Part shown: one piece after another, positions 18,661 to 29,136 of the stretch
How positions within the stretch are numbered: the stretch's first letter is position 1
Layout: each line of letters opens with the position of its first letter
From: Streptomyces spinosus
GTDB taxonomy: Bacteria; Actinomycetota; Actinomycetes; Streptomycetales; Streptomycetaceae
Length of the DNA stretch: 64,000 nt
Direction of reading: 5' to 3'
NCBI RefSeq assembly: GCF_020400655.1
Contig: NZ_JAINRC010000005.1
Span: 1 to 64,000 of the forward strand
The notes under the pieces: generated by a model
The model's input: the letters and a program-made list of their open reading frames with translations, nothing else
Database searches by the model: none
Told to the model about the DNA's origin: nothing
Position numbers and translations under genes: made by a program

Positions 18661-18684
18661 GCTGTGCATAGGCGCGCGCACAGC
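18661..18684. other. Dyad in the wbl upstream region
   Basis: GCTGTGC (18661-18667) and GCACAGC (18678-18684) form a perfect inverted repeat 56 bp before the wbl start. It could be an operator or the end of the DUF1707 transcript; the sequence does not decide. Confidence 0.35.
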
Positions 18685-18739
18685 GGGTAGGCCTTGCTGC
18701 ATCGTCTCTCGCTCGCGAAGCCGTCGTCAGGAGTAGACC

Positions 18740-19114
18740 GTGCTGCAACCGCCGCGTTCGTCCCTGCAGGTCGCCGCCGTTCCGGCCCAGCGGGTGCCGG
18801 CGCGAGACAGGGACCAAGACGCCCCCTGGCACACCGAGGCGGTGTGCCGGCGCGACGAGGCCGGGCTGTTCTTCGCCCCGTCGAAGGAACCGACCGCCGC
18901 CCGGCTGTCCCGCGAAGAGGCGGCCAAGCGGGTCTGTTCCCGCTGCCCGGTGATGGTCGAGTGCCGCGAACACGCCCTCCTCCAGCCCGAGCCCTACGGC
19001 GTCTGGGGCGGCCTCACGGCGGCCGAGCGCCGGGTGGTCCTCGCCAGGCGCCGCCGCAGGGAGCTGGACCTGAAGAAGGCGGCGCGGGCGGCGGCCGACC
19101 GCATGGCGGGCTGA
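18740..19114 (+). CDS. WhiB-like (Wbl) iron-sulfur transcription factor
   Basis: The 124-residue protein has the four Wbl cysteines: one in EAVCRRDEAGLFF (about Cys36), then KRVCSRCPVMVECREHAL (CxxC and a fourth Cys). These bind a [4Fe-4S] cluster. The G[VI]WGG turn is YGVWGGLTAAER, and a basic tail, ARRRRRELDLKKAA, should contact DNA. Wbl proteins bind the principal sigma factor and sense redox state or NO. Position between a DUF1707 gene and glpX corresponds to wblI of S. coelicolor as I recall it. The GTG start has AGGAG upstream. Confidence 0.92.
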   Translation: MLQPPRSSLQVAAVPAQRVPARDRDQDAPWHTEAVCRRDEAGLFFAPSKEPTAARLSREEAAKRVCSRCPVMVECREHALLQPEPYGVWGGLTAAERRVVLARRRRRELDLKKAARAAADRMAG

Positions 19115-19130
19115 AGCGCGCGGAGCAGGC

Positions 19131-19154
19131 GCGCCCTCTCCGCACCGAGGGCGC
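19131..19154. terminator. Hairpin between convergent wbl and glpX
   Basis: GCGCCCTC (19131-19138) and GAGGGCGC (19147-19154) form an 8-bp stem with an 8-nt loop, between two genes that face each other. Confidence 0.6.
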
Positions 19155-19190
19155 TGTCCTGCCTGCGGGCGCGGGGGAGAGCAGGCGCCC

Positions 19191-20225
19191 TTACTTGGCC
19201 CGGTCGAAGTCGATCGCGCTGTAGGCGCGCAGCTTGCTCAGCCGGTGCTCGGAGAAGATCCTCCGTACCGTCCCCGACTTCGACCGCATCACGATCGACT
19301 CCGTCAGCGCGGTCTCCGACCGGTACCGGACCCCCCGCAGCAGCTCCCCGTCGGTGATCCCGGTGGCGACGAAGAACACGTTCTCCCCGGACACCAGGTC
19401 GTCGGTCGTGAGCACCCGGTCCAGATCGTGCCCGGCGTCGATGGCCCGCTGCCGCTCCTCGTCGTCCTTGGGCCACAGCTTGCCCTGGATCGTTCCGCCC
19501 AGGCACTTCACGGCACAGGCCGAGATGATGCCCTCCGGGGTGCCGCCGATGCCGAGCAGCAGGTCGACGCCGGTGCCCTCGCGCAGCGCGTACACCGAGC
19601 CGGCCACGTCGCCGTCGGAGATCAGCTTGATGCGCGCGCCGGCGTCCCGGACCTCGCGGATCAGATCCTCGTGCCGCGGCCGGTCGAGGATGACGACGGT
19701 CACGTCCTCCGGCGAGGAGCGCTTGGCCTTGGCGATGCGCCGGATGTTCACCGCGACGGGCGCGTTGATGTCGACGAAGTCCGCCGCCTCGGGGCCGGTG
19801 ACCAGCTTGTCCATGTAGAACACGGCGGACGGGTCGAACATCGCGCCGCGCTCGGCGGCGGCGAGGACGGCGATCGCGTTCGGCATGCCCTTGGCCGTCA
19901 GCGTGGTGCCGTCGATCGGGTCGACGGCGATGTCGACCTCGGGACCGGTGCCGTCGCCCACGTGCTCCCCGTTGAAGAGCATCGGGGCCTCGTCCTTCTC
20001 GCCCTCGCCGATGACGACCACGCCGTTCATCGACACGGTGGAGACCAGGGTCCGCATGGCGCGCACCGCGGCACCGTCGGCGCCGTTCTTGTCGCCGCGC
20101 CCGACCCAGCGGCCCGCGGCCATCGCGGCGGCCTCGGTCACCCGGACGAGTTCCAGGGCGAGGTTGCGGTCGGGAGCCTCGGAGGGAACGTCCAGCTCGG
20201 ACGGCAGATGGTGGTTTTCGGTCAT
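19191..20225 (-). CDS. glpX: Class II fructose-1,6-bisphosphatase GlpX
   Basis: This 344-residue gluconeogenic phosphatase converts fructose 1,6-bisphosphate to fructose 6-phosphate. The metal/phosphate motif [12 protein letters not shown] and the upstream [15 protein letters not shown] are diagnostic of the GlpX class. DGDVAG and GIGGTPEGI are also present. The start ATG has AAAGGTG upstream. It is apparently the only FBPase in the window and is divergent from a DUF4245 gene. Confidence 0.96.
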   Translation of the reverse strand: MTENHHLPSELDVPSEAPDRNLALELVRVTEAAAMAAGRWVGRGDKNGADGAAVRAMRTLVSTVSMNGVVVIGEGEKDEAPMLFNGEHVGDGTGPEVDIAVDPIDGTTLTAKGMPNAIAVLAAAERGAMFDPSAVFYMDKLVTGPEAADFVDINAPVAVNIRRIAKAKRSSPEDVTVVILDRPRHEDLIREVRDAGARIKLISDGDVAGSVYALREGTGVDLLLGIGGTPEGIISACAVKCLGGTIQGKLWPKDDEERQRAIDAGHDLDRVLTTDDLVSGENVFFVATGITDGELLRGVRYRSETALTESIVMRSKSGTVRRIFSEHRLSKLRAYSAIDFDRAK

Positions 20226-20352
20226 CGGAGCGCACCTTTCTGATACGACGACGGCCGGATGAGGGTCTTCGACCCGACTCTATCGTTAGGCAGACAAAAT
20301 GAGCAGGGGACCCCACGGATGAGCGCTTGGGGCACCTGCGACGATAGGGGGC

Positions 20353-20880
20353 GTGGCAGGTTCGAACGGCAAGCAGAAGACGGTCCGGGACATGGTTCTC
20401 TCCCTGGCCGTGATCGCCATGGCGGGACTGGTCGTCTACTTCATCGCCATCCCGCACGACGATCACGCTCCCGACCTCAAGCGGGTCGACTACCGGGTCG
20501 AGCTGGTCACGGCCCGCCGGGCGGCGAGCTACCCGGTGGCCGCGCCCGAGGGCCTGCCGAGTACCTGGAAGGCGACCTCCGTACGCTTCCAGGGCGCGAA
20601 GTCCGACCGCTGGCACCTCGGCTTCCAGACCCCGGACGGCCAGTACGTGCAGGTCGAGCAGTCCACGCAGAAGCCCGCCGAGTTCATCGACCAGGCCAGC
20701 CAGGGCGCGTCGGCGACCGGGCGGACCGAGGAGATCGGCGGCCGTACCTGGACCCGCTACAGCGGCGGCCGGTACGACGCCCTGGTGCTCAAGGGCACGC
20801 CCGGCTCCACGACGGTGGTGGCCGGCACCGGCTCCGCCGAGGAGCTGAGGACGATGGCGGCGGCGCTGAAGACGGGGTGA
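20353..20880 (+). CDS. DUF4245 domain protein, single membrane anchor
   Basis: The 175-residue protein has one N-terminal membrane helix (about residues 13-32, VLSLAVIAMAGLVVYFIAIP), followed by an extracytoplasmic domain with YPVAAPEGLPSTWKATSVRF and GGRTWTRYSGGRYDALVLKG, as in DUF4245. Function is unknown. GTG 20353 is preceded by GACGAT seven nt upstream, a weaker version of the leaderless pattern seen at other genes here. Confidence 0.82.
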   Translation: MAGSNGKQKTVRDMVLSLAVIAMAGLVVYFIAIPHDDHAPDLKRVDYRVELVTARRAASYPVAAPEGLPSTWKATSVRFQGAKSDRWHLGFQTPDGQYVQVEQSTQKPAEFIDQASQGASATGRTEEIGGRTWTRYSGGRYDALVLKGTPGSTTVVAGTGSAEELRTMAAALKTG

Positions 20881-20897
20881 CCCGTCCGGCGCCCCCT

Positions 20898-20937
20898 ACG
20901 CGAAGAGGCCCCCGGCGGTGTGGGGGCCTCTTCGCGT
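20898..20937. terminator. Bidirectional terminator between DUF4245 and nitroreductase genes
   Basis: A perfect 16-bp stem is formed by ACGCGAAGAGGCCCCC (20898-20913) and its complement (20922-20937), with an 8-nt loop, between converging genes. Confidence 0.85.
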
Positions 20938-20970
20938 GGTCGGGGCGGGCTCTCGACGGGCCCGCGTGGT

Positions 20971-21561
20971 TCAGACGGTCGTGACGACGTCCTCGTAGGC
21001 CAGGCGCGGACCGCGCGGGTACCAGGCGTCCGGGCCGGGCCTGCCGATGTTGACGACCATCAGCGGGGTGTGGTCGTCGTCCAGGAACTCCTTGCGGACG
21101 CCCTCGTGGTCGAAGCCGGTCATCGGGCCGGCGGCGAGGCCGGCGGCGCGGACACCGACGATGAAGTAGGCGGCCTGGAGGGCGGCGTTCAGGGTGGCGG
21201 AGCCTTCGCGGGCCGGGCGCTCGCCGAAGATGACGTCCTTGGCCTGCGGGAAGGCCGGGAACAGGGCCGGCAGCTCCTCGTGGAACTCGTTGTCCGCGGA
21301 GAGGATCGCGACCAGCGGGGCGGTGGCGGTCTTGGCCCGGTTGCCCTCGGCCATGTGCTGCACGAGGCGCTCGCGGGCCTCGGCCGAGCGAACGAGGGTG
21401 ATGCGCAGCGGGGTCTGGTTGAAGGCGGTGGGGCCGTACTTGACCAGGTCGTAGATCGCCTGGACCTGCTCCTCGGTCACCGGCTCCTCGGTGAAGGTGT
21501 TCGCGGTGCGGGCCTCGCGGAACAGCAGGTCCTGGGCGGCGGGGTCAAGAACGAGAGACAT
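20971..21561 (-). CDS. Nitroreductase-family FMN enzyme (malonic semialdehyde reductase RutE-like)
   Basis: The 196-residue FMN-dependent oxidoreductase matches the RutE/HadB subgroup: FREARTANTFTEEPVTEEQ, YGPTAFNQTPLRI, GSATLNAALQAAYFIVGVRA and AAGPMTGFD. Related enzymes reduce toxic aldehydes or nitro compounds using NAD(P)H. The ribosome site GAGGAAAG precedes the ATG. Its promoter carries a dyad over the -35 (21635-21655), so repression by an unseen regulator is likely. Confidence 0.85.
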   Translation of the reverse strand: MSLVLDPAAQDLLFREARTANTFTEEPVTEEQVQAIYDLVKYGPTAFNQTPLRITLVRSAEARERLVQHMAEGNRAKTATAPLVAILSADNEFHEELPALFPAFPQAKDVIFGERPAREGSATLNAALQAAYFIVGVRAAGLAAGPMTGFDHEGVRKEFLDDDHTPLMVVNIGRPGPDAWYPRGPRLAYEDVVTTV

Positions 21562-21618
21562 GGTGACTTTCCTCGGGGGCGCGTCCGGCCCGGGGTGCCG
21601 GACCGGCTGACGTCACCG

Positions 21619-21655
21619 ACCCTACGACATGTGAGGTTTAACCTTCAACTAAACC
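21619..21655 (-). promoter_or_regulatory. Nitroreductase promoter with dyad over -35
   Basis: On the minus strand TTGAAG (21643-21648) and TAGGGT (21619-21624) are 18 bp apart and form a good -35/-10 pair. The perfect inverted repeat GGTTTA-N9-TAAACC (21635-21655) covers the -35, a typical repressor site. Confidence 0.6.
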
Positions 21656-21707
21656 GGGGGCGCGGTGACCCGCTTCACAACCCGGCGCTGCGCCCCCGCG
21701 CCGCCTT

Positions 21708-21944
21708 CTACTCGCCGCCCGCCGCCTTCCCCTCCCCTTCCTCCTCCTCGGCCAGCGCCGCGTCCAGCCGGGCCCGGGCCCCCTCCAGCCAGCGCCGGCA
21801 CACCCTGGCCAGTTCCTCGCCGCGCTCCCACAGCGCCAGCGACTCCTCCAGCGACGTACCACCCGCCTCCAGCCGCCGCACGACCTCGATCAGCTCGTCG
21901 CGCGCCTGCTCGTACGACAGCGCCTCGTCCACCTTGCTCGTCAT
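21708..21944 (-). CDS. xseB: Exodeoxyribonuclease VII small subunit
   Basis: The 78-residue helical protein has the XseB signature [36 protein letters not shown] (read in part), followed by an acidic Glu/Gly tail. It binds the XseA coiled coil. Its ATG overlaps the xseA stop in ATGA (21941-21944), which couples their translation. Confidence 0.95.
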   Translation of the reverse strand: MTSKVDEALSYEQARDELIEVVRRLEAGGTSLEESLALWERGEELARVCRRWLEGARARLDAALAEEEEGEGKAAGGE

Positions 21945-23149
21945 TCGCCCACCTTCACTGTGAATTCACCCTCGGCGACCCGCGCGCGCAGCGCCTCGCC
22001 CGCCGTCACCCCGGCCGGATCGCGCACCACGTGCCCGTCCGCCCGTTGCAGCACCGCGTAACCGCGCTGGAGCGTCGCCGCGGGGGAGAGGGCCACCACG
22101 CGCGCGTGCGTGTGCGTCAGCTCCGAGTCCGCCCGGTCCAGCAGGTGCCCCAGGGTCCGCCGGCTCCGTTCGAGGAGCGCCGCCACATGGTCGGCACGCT
22201 CGTCGATCATCCGGTGCGGATCCTCTATCGAGGGCCGCGCCAGCGCGTGCGCCAGCCCCCGCTCCTCCCGTTCCAGGTACGCGTTCACGCAGCGCCGCGC
22301 GCGGTCCCGCAGCATCCGCACCCGCTCCAGCTCCTCGCCGACGTCCGGCACGACCTTCTTCGCCGCGTCGGTCGGCGTGGAGGCGCGCAGGTCGGCGACG
22401 TGGTCCAGCAGTGGGTTGTCCGGCTCGTGCCCGATCGCGGACACCACGGGCGTACGGCACTCGGCCACGGCCCGCACCAGCTGCTCGTCGGAGAAGGGCA
22501 GCAGGTCCTCCACGCTGCCGCCACCGCGCGCGACGATGATCACGTCCACCTCGTCGATCGCGTCGAGCTCCTTCACCGCCTGCACGACCTGCGGGACCGC
22601 GTGCACGCCCTGCACCGGGACGTTGCGCACCTCGAAGCGGACGGCGGGCCAGCGGTGCCGGGCGTTCTCCAGCACGTCCCGCTCCGCGGCGGAGGCCCGG
22701 CCGCACACCAGCCCGATCAGCTGCGGCAGGAACGGCAGCGGCTTCTTCCGCTCCGGCGCGAACAGGCCCTCGGCCGTGAGTGCCTTCTTCAGCTGCTCCA
22801 GCCGGGCCAGCAGCTCACCGACGCCGACCGGCCTTATCTCGGCGGCGCGCAGGGAGAGCTGGCCGCGCGGGGCGTACCACTCGGGCTTCGCCAGGACGAC
22901 GACACGGGCGCCCTCGCCGACGACGTCCGCGACCGCGTCGAACACCTGGCGGTAGCAGGTGACACTCACGGAGACGTCGTACGACGGGTCGCGCAGCGTC
23001 AGGAACACGACGCCGGCGCCGGGGCGGCGGGACAGCTGCGTGATCTGCCCCTCGACCCACACCGCGCCGAGCCGGTCGATCCAGCCGCCGATCAGCCGGG
23101 AGACCTCGCCCACGGGGAGGGGGGTCTCGGGAGACGTGTTCACAGCCAT
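21941..23149 (-). CDS. xseA: Exodeoxyribonuclease VII large subunit
   Basis: The 402-residue nuclease subunit has an N-terminal OB-fold (about residues 10-105, [22 protein letters not shown], read in part). The catalytic core contains [32 protein letters not shown] and [27 protein letters not shown] (in part), then a coiled-coil C-terminus. It degrades single-stranded DNA in repair. ATG 23149 begins [17 protein letters not shown] and lies 7 nt after TACGCT (23157-23162), so it is chosen over ATG 23173. Confidence 0.95.
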   Translation of the reverse strand: MAVNTSPETPLPVGEVSRLIGGWIDRLGAVWVEGQITQLSRRPGAGVVFLTLRDPSYDVSVSVTCYRQVFDAVADVVGEGARVVVLAKPEWYAPRGQLSLRAAEIRPVGVGELLARLEQLKKALTAEGLFAPERKKPLPFLPQLIGLVCGRASAAERDVLENARHRWPAVRFEVRNVPVQGVHAVPQVVQAVKELDAIDEVDVIIVARGGGSVEDLLPFSDEQLVRAVAECRTPVVSAIGHEPDNPLLDHVADLRASTPTDAAKKVVPDVGEELERVRMLRDRARRCVNAYLEREERGLAHALARPSIEDPHRMIDERADHVAALLERSRRTLGHLLDRADSELTHTHARVVALSPAATLQRGYAVLQRADGHVVRDPAGVTAGEALRARVAEGEFTVKVGE

Positions 23150-23156
23150 GGCGTCG

Positions 23157-23162
23157 AGCGTA
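23157..23162 (-). promoter_or_regulatory. -10 hexamer TACGCT for leaderless xseAB transcript
   Basis: On the minus strand TACGCT is followed by a 7-nt spacer and the xseA ATG, which sets the start codon at or next to the transcript 5' end. Confidence 0.6.
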
Positions 23163-23296
23163 GTGGCCGCCACCGACAGTCCGGCCGCGCGCGTAGCGGG
23201 CCGGGTGCGTCGCCGGGTGCGGGCGGGTGCGCGGCCGGGCGCGCGGTTCCCCGCGCCCTGGGAAGCCGCAGCGGGCCGCGCGCGTCGCGCCGCGGC

Positions 23297-24664
23297 TCAG
23301 CCGCCGAGCACCTCCCGCCGCCCCCGCTGCCCCGCCAGCACCAGCAGGCCGATCACCAGCCACACGGCACCGACCACCTGCGCCACCCCCGCCGCCTCCA
23401 CGACGACCGCCACCGTGATCGCCGCGCCGAGCAGCGGGACCAGTACGTGCCGCCACCAGCTCCACCGCCGCTGCCGCGCCACGAAGTACCCCACCACGCT
23501 CGCGTGCAGCAGCGTGAACGCGGACAGAGCCCCGATGTCGACCACCGACACCAGCTTGTCCAGCCCGTCGTCCCGGCGCGCCGCCCACCCGGCCGCGACC
23601 AGCGTGACCACCGCCGCGCACAGCAGAGCCACCCGGGGCACACCGCCGTCCGTCCGGGACAGGGCCCGCGGCAGCCGCCGGTCGCGGCCCATCGCGAACA
23701 GCAGCCGCCCGGCCGCCGCCTGCCCGGCCAGCGCCGCGAACGCCGCCCCGACCGCCTTGCTCGCGGCCACCAGATCGTGCAGCCACGTCCCGACGGCGGA
23801 GTCCACCGCGTCGTAGAAGGCCGTACCCTGCGCCCCGGGATCGCGTGCGAGCCGCGCGGACGTCGCCGGCTCCAGCAGTGCCACCAGGTACGTCTGCGCC
23901 ACGAACAGCACCCCGGCCAGCGCCAGGCAGAACAGCAGCGCCCGCGCCACCTTCCGCGAGCCCCCGGTGACCTCCTCGGCGAACGTGGCGATCGCGTCGA
24001 AGCCCAGGTAGGACAGGACCGCCACCGACACCGCGCCGATCACCGCCGACAGCGCGAACGCGCCCTGCGTGCCGTCCCCGGACAACGGCGACAGCACCCC
24101 CCGCTGCGCCCCGTCCCGCGCCAGCACCACGGCCGCCGACACCACGAACACCACCAGGACCACGATCTCCAGGGCCAGCACGACGAAGCCCACGCGCGCG
24201 GCGGCCCGTACGCCCCACAGGTTGAGGAGCGTGGTGACGACCACGGCCAGCGCCGTCCACGCCCACCGGGACACCCCGGGGACCAGCGCGTTCATCGCGA
24301 TGCCGGAGAAGAGGTAGGCCACCGCGGGGATGAGCACGTAGTCGAGCATCGCCATCCAGCCCGCGACGAACCCGGCCCCGTCGCCGAGCCCCGCGCGCGC
24401 GTAGGCGAAGACCGACCCGGCCCGCGGTACGACCCGCACCATCTGCGCGTAGCTGAAGGCGGTGAACGCCATGGCGACCGTGGCCAGCACGTACACCAGC
24501 GCCACCGCGCCGTGCGACGTCGCGTCGAGCGTGCCGAACACCCCGACCGGTGCCATCGGCGCGATGAACAGCAGCCCGTAGACGACGAGGTCACGGAAGC
24601 CGAGGCTGCGCCGCAACCGCCGGTGCGCGCCGGTAGCGGAGGCTGTTGTTCCGGTGTCGGACAT
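23297..24664 (-). CDS. APC-superfamily amino acid permease
   Basis: The 455-residue protein has about twelve hydrophobic segments and the APC N-terminal pattern [21 protein letters not shown]. The later motifs [13 protein letters not shown] and [14 protein letters not shown] are typical of the amino acid/polyamine/organocation family. Substrate is not predictable. The ATG at 24664 has GGGGAAG about ten nt upstream; the longer frame to 24739 would overlap the ispH promoter. It is divergent from ispH by 73 bp. Confidence 0.88.
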   Translation of the reverse strand: MSDTGTTASATGAHRRLRRSLGFRDLVVYGLLFIAPMAPVGVFGTLDATSHGAVALVYVLATVAMAFTAFSYAQMVRVVPRAGSVFAYARAGLGDGAGFVAGWMAMLDYVLIPAVAYLFSGIAMNALVPGVSRWAWTALAVVVTTLLNLWGVRAAARVGFVVLALEIVVLVVFVVSAAVVLARDGAQRGVLSPLSGDGTQGAFALSAVIGAVSVAVLSYLGFDAIATFAEEVTGGSRKVARALLFCLALAGVLFVAQTYLVALLEPATSARLARDPGAQGTAFYDAVDSAVGTWLHDLVAASKAVGAAFAALAGQAAAGRLLFAMGRDRRLPRALSRTDGGVPRVALLCAAVVTLVAAGWAARRDDGLDKLVSVVDIGALSAFTLLHASVVGYFVARQRRWSWWRHVLVPLLGAAITVAVVVEAAGVAQVVGAVWLVIGLLVLAGQRGRREVLGG

Positions 24665-24724
24665 ACGCTCAAGTCTTCCCCCCGCGGCCGTGGCCACGCG
24701 ATCTCCGCGCCCCGGAGGCGGCCT

Positions 24725-24730
24725 TACGAT
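24725..24730 (+). promoter_or_regulatory. -10 hexamer TACGAT for leaderless ispH transcript
   Basis: TACGAT is followed by 7 nt (GGGACGC) and the ATG at 24738. Confidence 0.65.
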
Positions 24731-24737
24731 GGGACGC

Positions 24738-25745
24738 ATGACCGCTTCCTCTGGCCGCCGTGTCCTGCTCGCCGCCCCCCGGGGCTACTGCGCCGGCGTG
24801 GACCGCGCCGTGATCGCCGTCGAGAAGGCCCTGGAACAGTACGGGGCCCCGATCTACGTCCGGCACGAGATCGTCCACAACAAGTACGTCGTGCAGACCC
24901 TGGAGAAGAAGGGCGCGATCTTCGTCGAGCGCACGGAGGAGGTGCCGCCCGGCAACATCGTCATGTTCTCCGCGCACGGCGTCGCCCCCGTCGTGCACGA
25001 GGAGGCCCGTCAGGGCCGGCTCGCCACCATCGACGCCACCTGCCCCCTGGTCACCAAGGTCCACAAGGAAGCCGTCCGGTACGCGAACGAGGACTACGAC
25101 ATCCTCCTGATCGGCCACGAGGGCCACGAGGAGGTCATCGGCACCTCCGGCGAGGCCCCCGACCACATTCAGCTCGTCGACGGTCCCGAGGACGTCGCCA
25201 AGGTCGAGGTCCGCGACCCGTCCAAGGTCGTCTGGCTCTCCCAGACCACCCTCTCCGTGGACGAGACCATGGAGACCGTCGACGCCCTGAAGACGAAGTT
25301 CCCGGGCCTCGTCTCCCCGCCCAGCGACGACATCTGCTACGCCACCCAGAACCGGCAGCTCGCCGTGAAGCAGATGGGCGCCGAGGCCGAGCTGGTCATC
25401 GTCGTCGGCTCGCGCAACTCCTCCAACTCCAAGCGGCTGGTCGAGGTCGCCAAGCTCGCCGGCGCCCGCGAGGCCTACCTGGTGGACTTCGCCGACGAGA
25501 TCGACGAGACCTGGCTGGAGGGCGTGACCACCGTCGGCGTCACCTCCGGCGCCTCCGTCCCCGACGTGCTGGTCGAGCAGGTCCTGCAGTGGCTCGCCGA
25601 GCGCGGCTACGGCGACGTGGAGATCGTCAAGGCCGCCGAGGAGTCGATCACCTTCTCGCTGCCCAAGGAACTCCGCCGCGACCTGCGCGAGGAGGCGGCG
25701 GCGCTGGTCGCCGAGCGCGGCGGGAGCGGCACCTCCGTGGCGTGA
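24738..25745 (+). CDS. ispH: 4-hydroxy-3-methylbut-2-enyl diphosphate reductase IspH
   Basis: This is the last enzyme of the MEP isoprenoid pathway, 335 residues. The three cluster cysteines lie in [10 protein letters not shown] (Cys18), DATCPLVTK (about 102) and [11 protein letters not shown] (about 199). Substrate-binding HGV/HEGHEEV histidines and the SSNSKRL motif are present. The ATG at 24738 is chosen over the upstream frame because it gives the family N-terminus and fits a leaderless promoter. ppgK follows 29 bp later with its own promoter. Confidence 0.97.
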   Translation: MTASSGRRVLLAAPRGYCAGVDRAVIAVEKALEQYGAPIYVRHEIVHNKYVVQTLEKKGAIFVERTEEVPPGNIVMFSAHGVAPVVHEEARQGRLATIDATCPLVTKVHKEAVRYANEDYDILLIGHEGHEEVIGTSGEAPDHIQLVDGPEDVAKVEVRDPSKVVWLSQTTLSVDETMETVDALKTKFPGLVSPPSDDICYATQNRQLAVKQMGAEAELVIVVGSRNSSNSKRLVEVAKLAGAREAYLVDFADEIDETWLEGVTTVGVTSGASVPDVLVEQVLQWLAERGYGDVEIVKAAEESITFSLPKELRRDLREEAAALVAERGGSGTSVA

Positions 25746-25762
25746 CCGGCAGTGGTCCGTCG

Positions 25763-25768
25763 TAACGT
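25763..25768 (+). promoter_or_regulatory. -10 hexamer TAACGT for leaderless ppgK transcript
   Basis: TAACGT is followed by 6 nt and the ATG at 25775. Confidence 0.6.
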
Positions 25769-25774
25769 GGTGCC

Positions 25775-26521
25775 ATGCAGATCTTCGGCGTGGACATCGG
25801 CGGATCCGGCATCAAGGGCGCCCCAGTGGATCTGGACCGGGGCGACCTGGCCCAGGAGCGCTGCAAGGTGCTCACCCCGCACCCGGCGACGCCCGAGGGC
25901 GTTGCGGACGGGGTCAAACAGGTGGTGGACCACTTCGGGTGGACGGGCCCGGTCGGCCTGACCTTCCCCGGCGTGGTCACCGGCGGGGCCACGGTCCGTA
26001 CGGCGGCGAACGTCGACAAGAGCTGGATCGACACGGACGCGCGCGCGTTGTTCAGCGGCCGGCTCGGCGGGCTGCCGGTGACCGTGGTCAACGACGCGGA
26101 CGCGGCGGGCGTCGCCGAGATGCAGTTCGGCGCCGGCCGGGACCGCAAGGGCACGGTCGTCCTGCTCACCTTCGGCACGGGCATCGGCAGCGCCGTCTTC
26201 GTGGACGGCGCCCTGCTCCCCAACACCGAGCTGGGCCACCTGGAGCTGGACGGCCACGACGCCGAGAAGCGCGCCTCCAGCAAGGTCAAGGAGGACCACG
26301 ACCTCAGCTGGGAGCAGTGGGCGCACCGCGTCCAGAAGTACCTGGCCCACGTGGAGATGCTGTTCTCCCCGGAGCTGTTCATCATCGGCGGCGGGGTCAG
26401 CCGCAAGGCGAACAAGTTCCTGCACCTCATCGAGGGCGTCAAGGCCGAGATCGTCCCCGCCCAGCTGCAGAACAACGCGGGGATCGTCGGCGCGGCGATG
26501 AGAGCGGCCCAGCGCGGCTAG
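25775..26521 (+). CDS. ppgK: Polyphosphate glucokinase
   Basis: The 248-residue ROK-type kinase phosphorylates glucose with polyphosphate or ATP. The phosphate loop FGVDIGGSGIKGA and the second motif TFGTGIGSAVF match PpgK. NDADAAG supplies the catalytic Asp region and NTELGHLELDG replaces the zinc-type ROK motif, as in actinobacterial PpgK. Convergent with a DUF6542 gene 33 bp away. Confidence 0.95.
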   Translation: MQIFGVDIGGSGIKGAPVDLDRGDLAQERCKVLTPHPATPEGVADGVKQVVDHFGWTGPVGLTFPGVVTGGATVRTAANVDKSWIDTDARALFSGRLGGLPVTVVNDADAAGVAEMQFGAGRDRKGTVVLLTFGTGIGSAVFVDGALLPNTELGHLELDGHDAEKRASSKVKEDHDLSWEQWAHRVQKYLAHVEMLFSPELFIIGGGVSRKANKFLHLIEGVKAEIVPAQLQNNAGIVGAAMRAAQRG

Positions 26522-26554
26522 GGCACGGCGGGCCGGCGCCCCGGCGCCCCGGCG

Positions 26555-27196
26555 TCAGCCTGGGTGGCGCCGGCGTCGCCGTACCCACCGCACCCGGCGG
26601 ACGAGCACGATCACCCCGGCGGCGAGCGTCCCCGCGTACAGCCAGCCCGCCTGGGTGGCGAGCCCGGTGACCAGCCCCATCAGGCTGCCGAGCAGCCCCC
26701 CGCCGCCCTCGGCGACCGGCACCAGCCCGACGGCGAACGCGATCGGTACGACGACGGGCGCCGTCAGCACGTCCCCGCCGCGCACCCACAGCGCGGTCAG
26801 CACGCACACCGGCAGGAACAGCACGCCGTAGACCGTCGGGGAGGCGCCGAGCAGCAACTGGTCCAGCCAGCCGAGCAGGAACATGGCCGCGAGGCAGAAC
26901 AGCCCGCTGCCGAGCCCGGTCAGCCGCGGGTTGGGCAGCCGGCCGCCCGCCGCGGCGGGCCCTGCTTCCCGCACCGGGCGCGCGGCCGGCCCGCCGCCCG
27001 GCATGGGCCGGCGCACACCGCCCCGGGCGGGCCGGCCCGGACCGCCGGGCCCGCGCCGGACACCGCCGGGCGCGGGTGCGGCGCCGGGCCCGCGCTCGCC
27101 GCCCGCCGGCCGCCGTCCCTGCGCCGGCAGCGGGGCCGACGGGGGCGTGCCGCGTCGCGGTCCGTCGTTCGGGGGTCGCGATCCGTATTGCTCCAC
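26555..27196 (-). CDS. DUF6542-type membrane protein
   Basis: The 213-residue protein has an N-terminal Pro/Gly/Arg-rich cytoplasmic half (about residues 1-85) and then four hydrophobic segments (LGSGLFCLAAMFLLGWLDQLL, split; YGVLFLPVCVLTALWV; VVVPIAFAVGLVPV; AGWLYAGTLAAGVIVLV), ending in a basic tail. This layout fits the actinobacterial DUF6542 family, function unknown. GTG 27196 is chosen because TAGGTT lies 7 nt upstream. It is divergent from ychF. Confidence 0.75.
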   Translation of the reverse strand: MEQYGSRPPNDGPRRGTPPSAPLPAQGRRPAGGERGPGAAPAPGGVRRGPGGPGRPARGGVRRPMPGGGPAARPVREAGPAAAGGRLPNPRLTGLGSGLFCLAAMFLLGWLDQLLLGASPTVYGVLFLPVCVLTALWVRGGDVLTAPVVVPIAFAVGLVPVAEGGGGLLGSLMGLVTGLATQAGWLYAGTLAAGVIVLVRRVRWVRRRRRHPG

Positions 27197-27203
27197 AGGG
27201 ACC

Positions 27204-27209
27204 AACCTA
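27204..27209 (-). promoter_or_regulatory. -10 hexamer TAGGTT for leaderless DUF6542 transcript
   Basis: On the minus strand TAGGTT is followed by a 7-nt spacer and GTG 27196. Confidence 0.55.
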
Positions 27210-27381
27210 GGTCTGTTTATGTGCCGAATCGGCCGTGAGACACGCCGATGGCCAGAGCTTGGCCGGACGATCACCGCCGTCGTGAGGCGGGCGGGCCGGA
27301 CGCCGTAAACTGGTGGATCGGCCAGTGTCGGTCTCTGGCCCCTGGCAGCCCCTGGCCCACTCAACTACGGGAAGTCGCAAC

Positions 27382-28470
<1,089 letters not shown>

Positions 28471-28517
28471 CCGCGTGCATACTGCACGTTAGGCGTTGAG
28501 TCAAACGCGCACATCAG

Positions 28518-28549
28518 AAGGGGCCGGGCTCTGTCGAGTCCGACCCCTT
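28518..28549 (+). terminator. Terminator hairpin after ychF
   Basis: AAGGGGCCGGGCTC (28518-28531) pairs with GAGTCCGACCCCTT (28536-28549), 12 Watson-Crick pairs plus one wobble, with a 4-nt loop. Confidence 0.7.
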
Positions 28550-28559
28550 CGTCGTCACC

Positions 28560-28579
28560 GTGCTGGATGGGTGCTGGAT
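28560..28579 (+). repeat. Two copies of GTGCTGGAT (left cluster)
   Basis: GTGCTGGAT occurs at 28560-28568 and 28571-28579, an 11-bp period. Three more perfect copies in the same orientation lie at 29206-29243. Together they bracket the toxin-antitoxin genes just inside the duplicated ychF end, like integrase arm sites. Confidence 0.55.
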
Positions 28580-28603
28580 ATTCTGACGTGTGGTCAGCAG
28601 CAA

Positions 28604-28867
28604 TCAGGTGTCGTAAACGGTGGACCGGTGGCCCACGTGAACGACCCAGACCACCAGTTCCCCGTTGTCGATCGTGTAGACGACGCGGTAGTCGCCGACC
28701 CGCAGCCGGCGGCGATCCGGCTGGGAAACGAGTGCGGTGGTGTTGAAGCCGAGCGGGTCGCTTTCCAGTTCGGTCAGTTTGGCCAGGATGCGCAGCGCCA
28801 TGTCGCGAGGGATCTTCCGAAGTTCGGCCTGCGCCTCGGGGCGGAAGACGGTTCGGTACTCACTCAC
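28604..28867 (-). CDS. RelE/ParE-superfamily toxin
   Basis: The 87-residue basic protein has the RelE fold pattern: YRTVFRPEAQAELRKIPRDMALRILAKL (in part), SQPDRRRLRVGDYRVVYTID and the C-terminal strand ELVVWVVHVGHRSTVY. RelE-type toxins cut mRNA on the ribosome, ParE types poison gyrase. GDYRVVY with a terminal HRSxVY favours the RelE side. Its start overlaps the antitoxin gene by 8 nt, the normal coupling in such operons. Confidence 0.9.
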   Translation of the reverse strand: MSEYRTVFRPEAQAELRKIPRDMALRILAKLTELESDPLGFNTTALVSQPDRRRLRVGDYRVVYTIDNGELVVWVVHVGHRSTVYDT

Positions 28868-29129
28868 TGCGCGCCAGCGTCTCCCTCATGATGTCCTCGA
28901 TCGGGATGCCGGGTGCGGGGTTTGCCATGCGCTCGTCGATGATCCGATTGATTTCGCGCTCTTCCCACTCCTGGTACTTGCGCAGCACCTCGATGGAGAC
29001 GACTGCGGCGACTTCCTTGCCGCGGCGCGTGATCACCGTGGGTACGTCGTCGCGGTCCGCGCGCTCCACGACCTCCGCCAGGTGGGCGCGCACGTCGCGG
29101 ATGGACTCGATGGGCAGCGGCTTCGTCAT
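28860..29129 (-). CDS. Phd/YefM-family antitoxin
   Basis: In this 89-residue protein the N-terminal DNA-binding fold is KPLPIESIRDVRAHLAEVVERA, read in part, then PTVITRRGKEVAAVVSIEVL, the Phd/YefM signature. The acidic/helical C-terminus (YQEWEEREINRIIDE) would wrap the toxin. ATG 29129 is 7 nt after TACGCT, so the operon mRNA is probably leaderless. A TGTACA palindrome upstream matches the core known for YefM operators. Confidence 0.92.
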   Translation of the reverse strand: MTKPLPIESIRDVRAHLAEVVERADRDDVPTVITRRGKEVAAVVSIEVLRKYQEWEEREINRIIDERMANPAPGIPIEDIMRETLARSE

Positions 29130-29136
29130 GCGCTCA

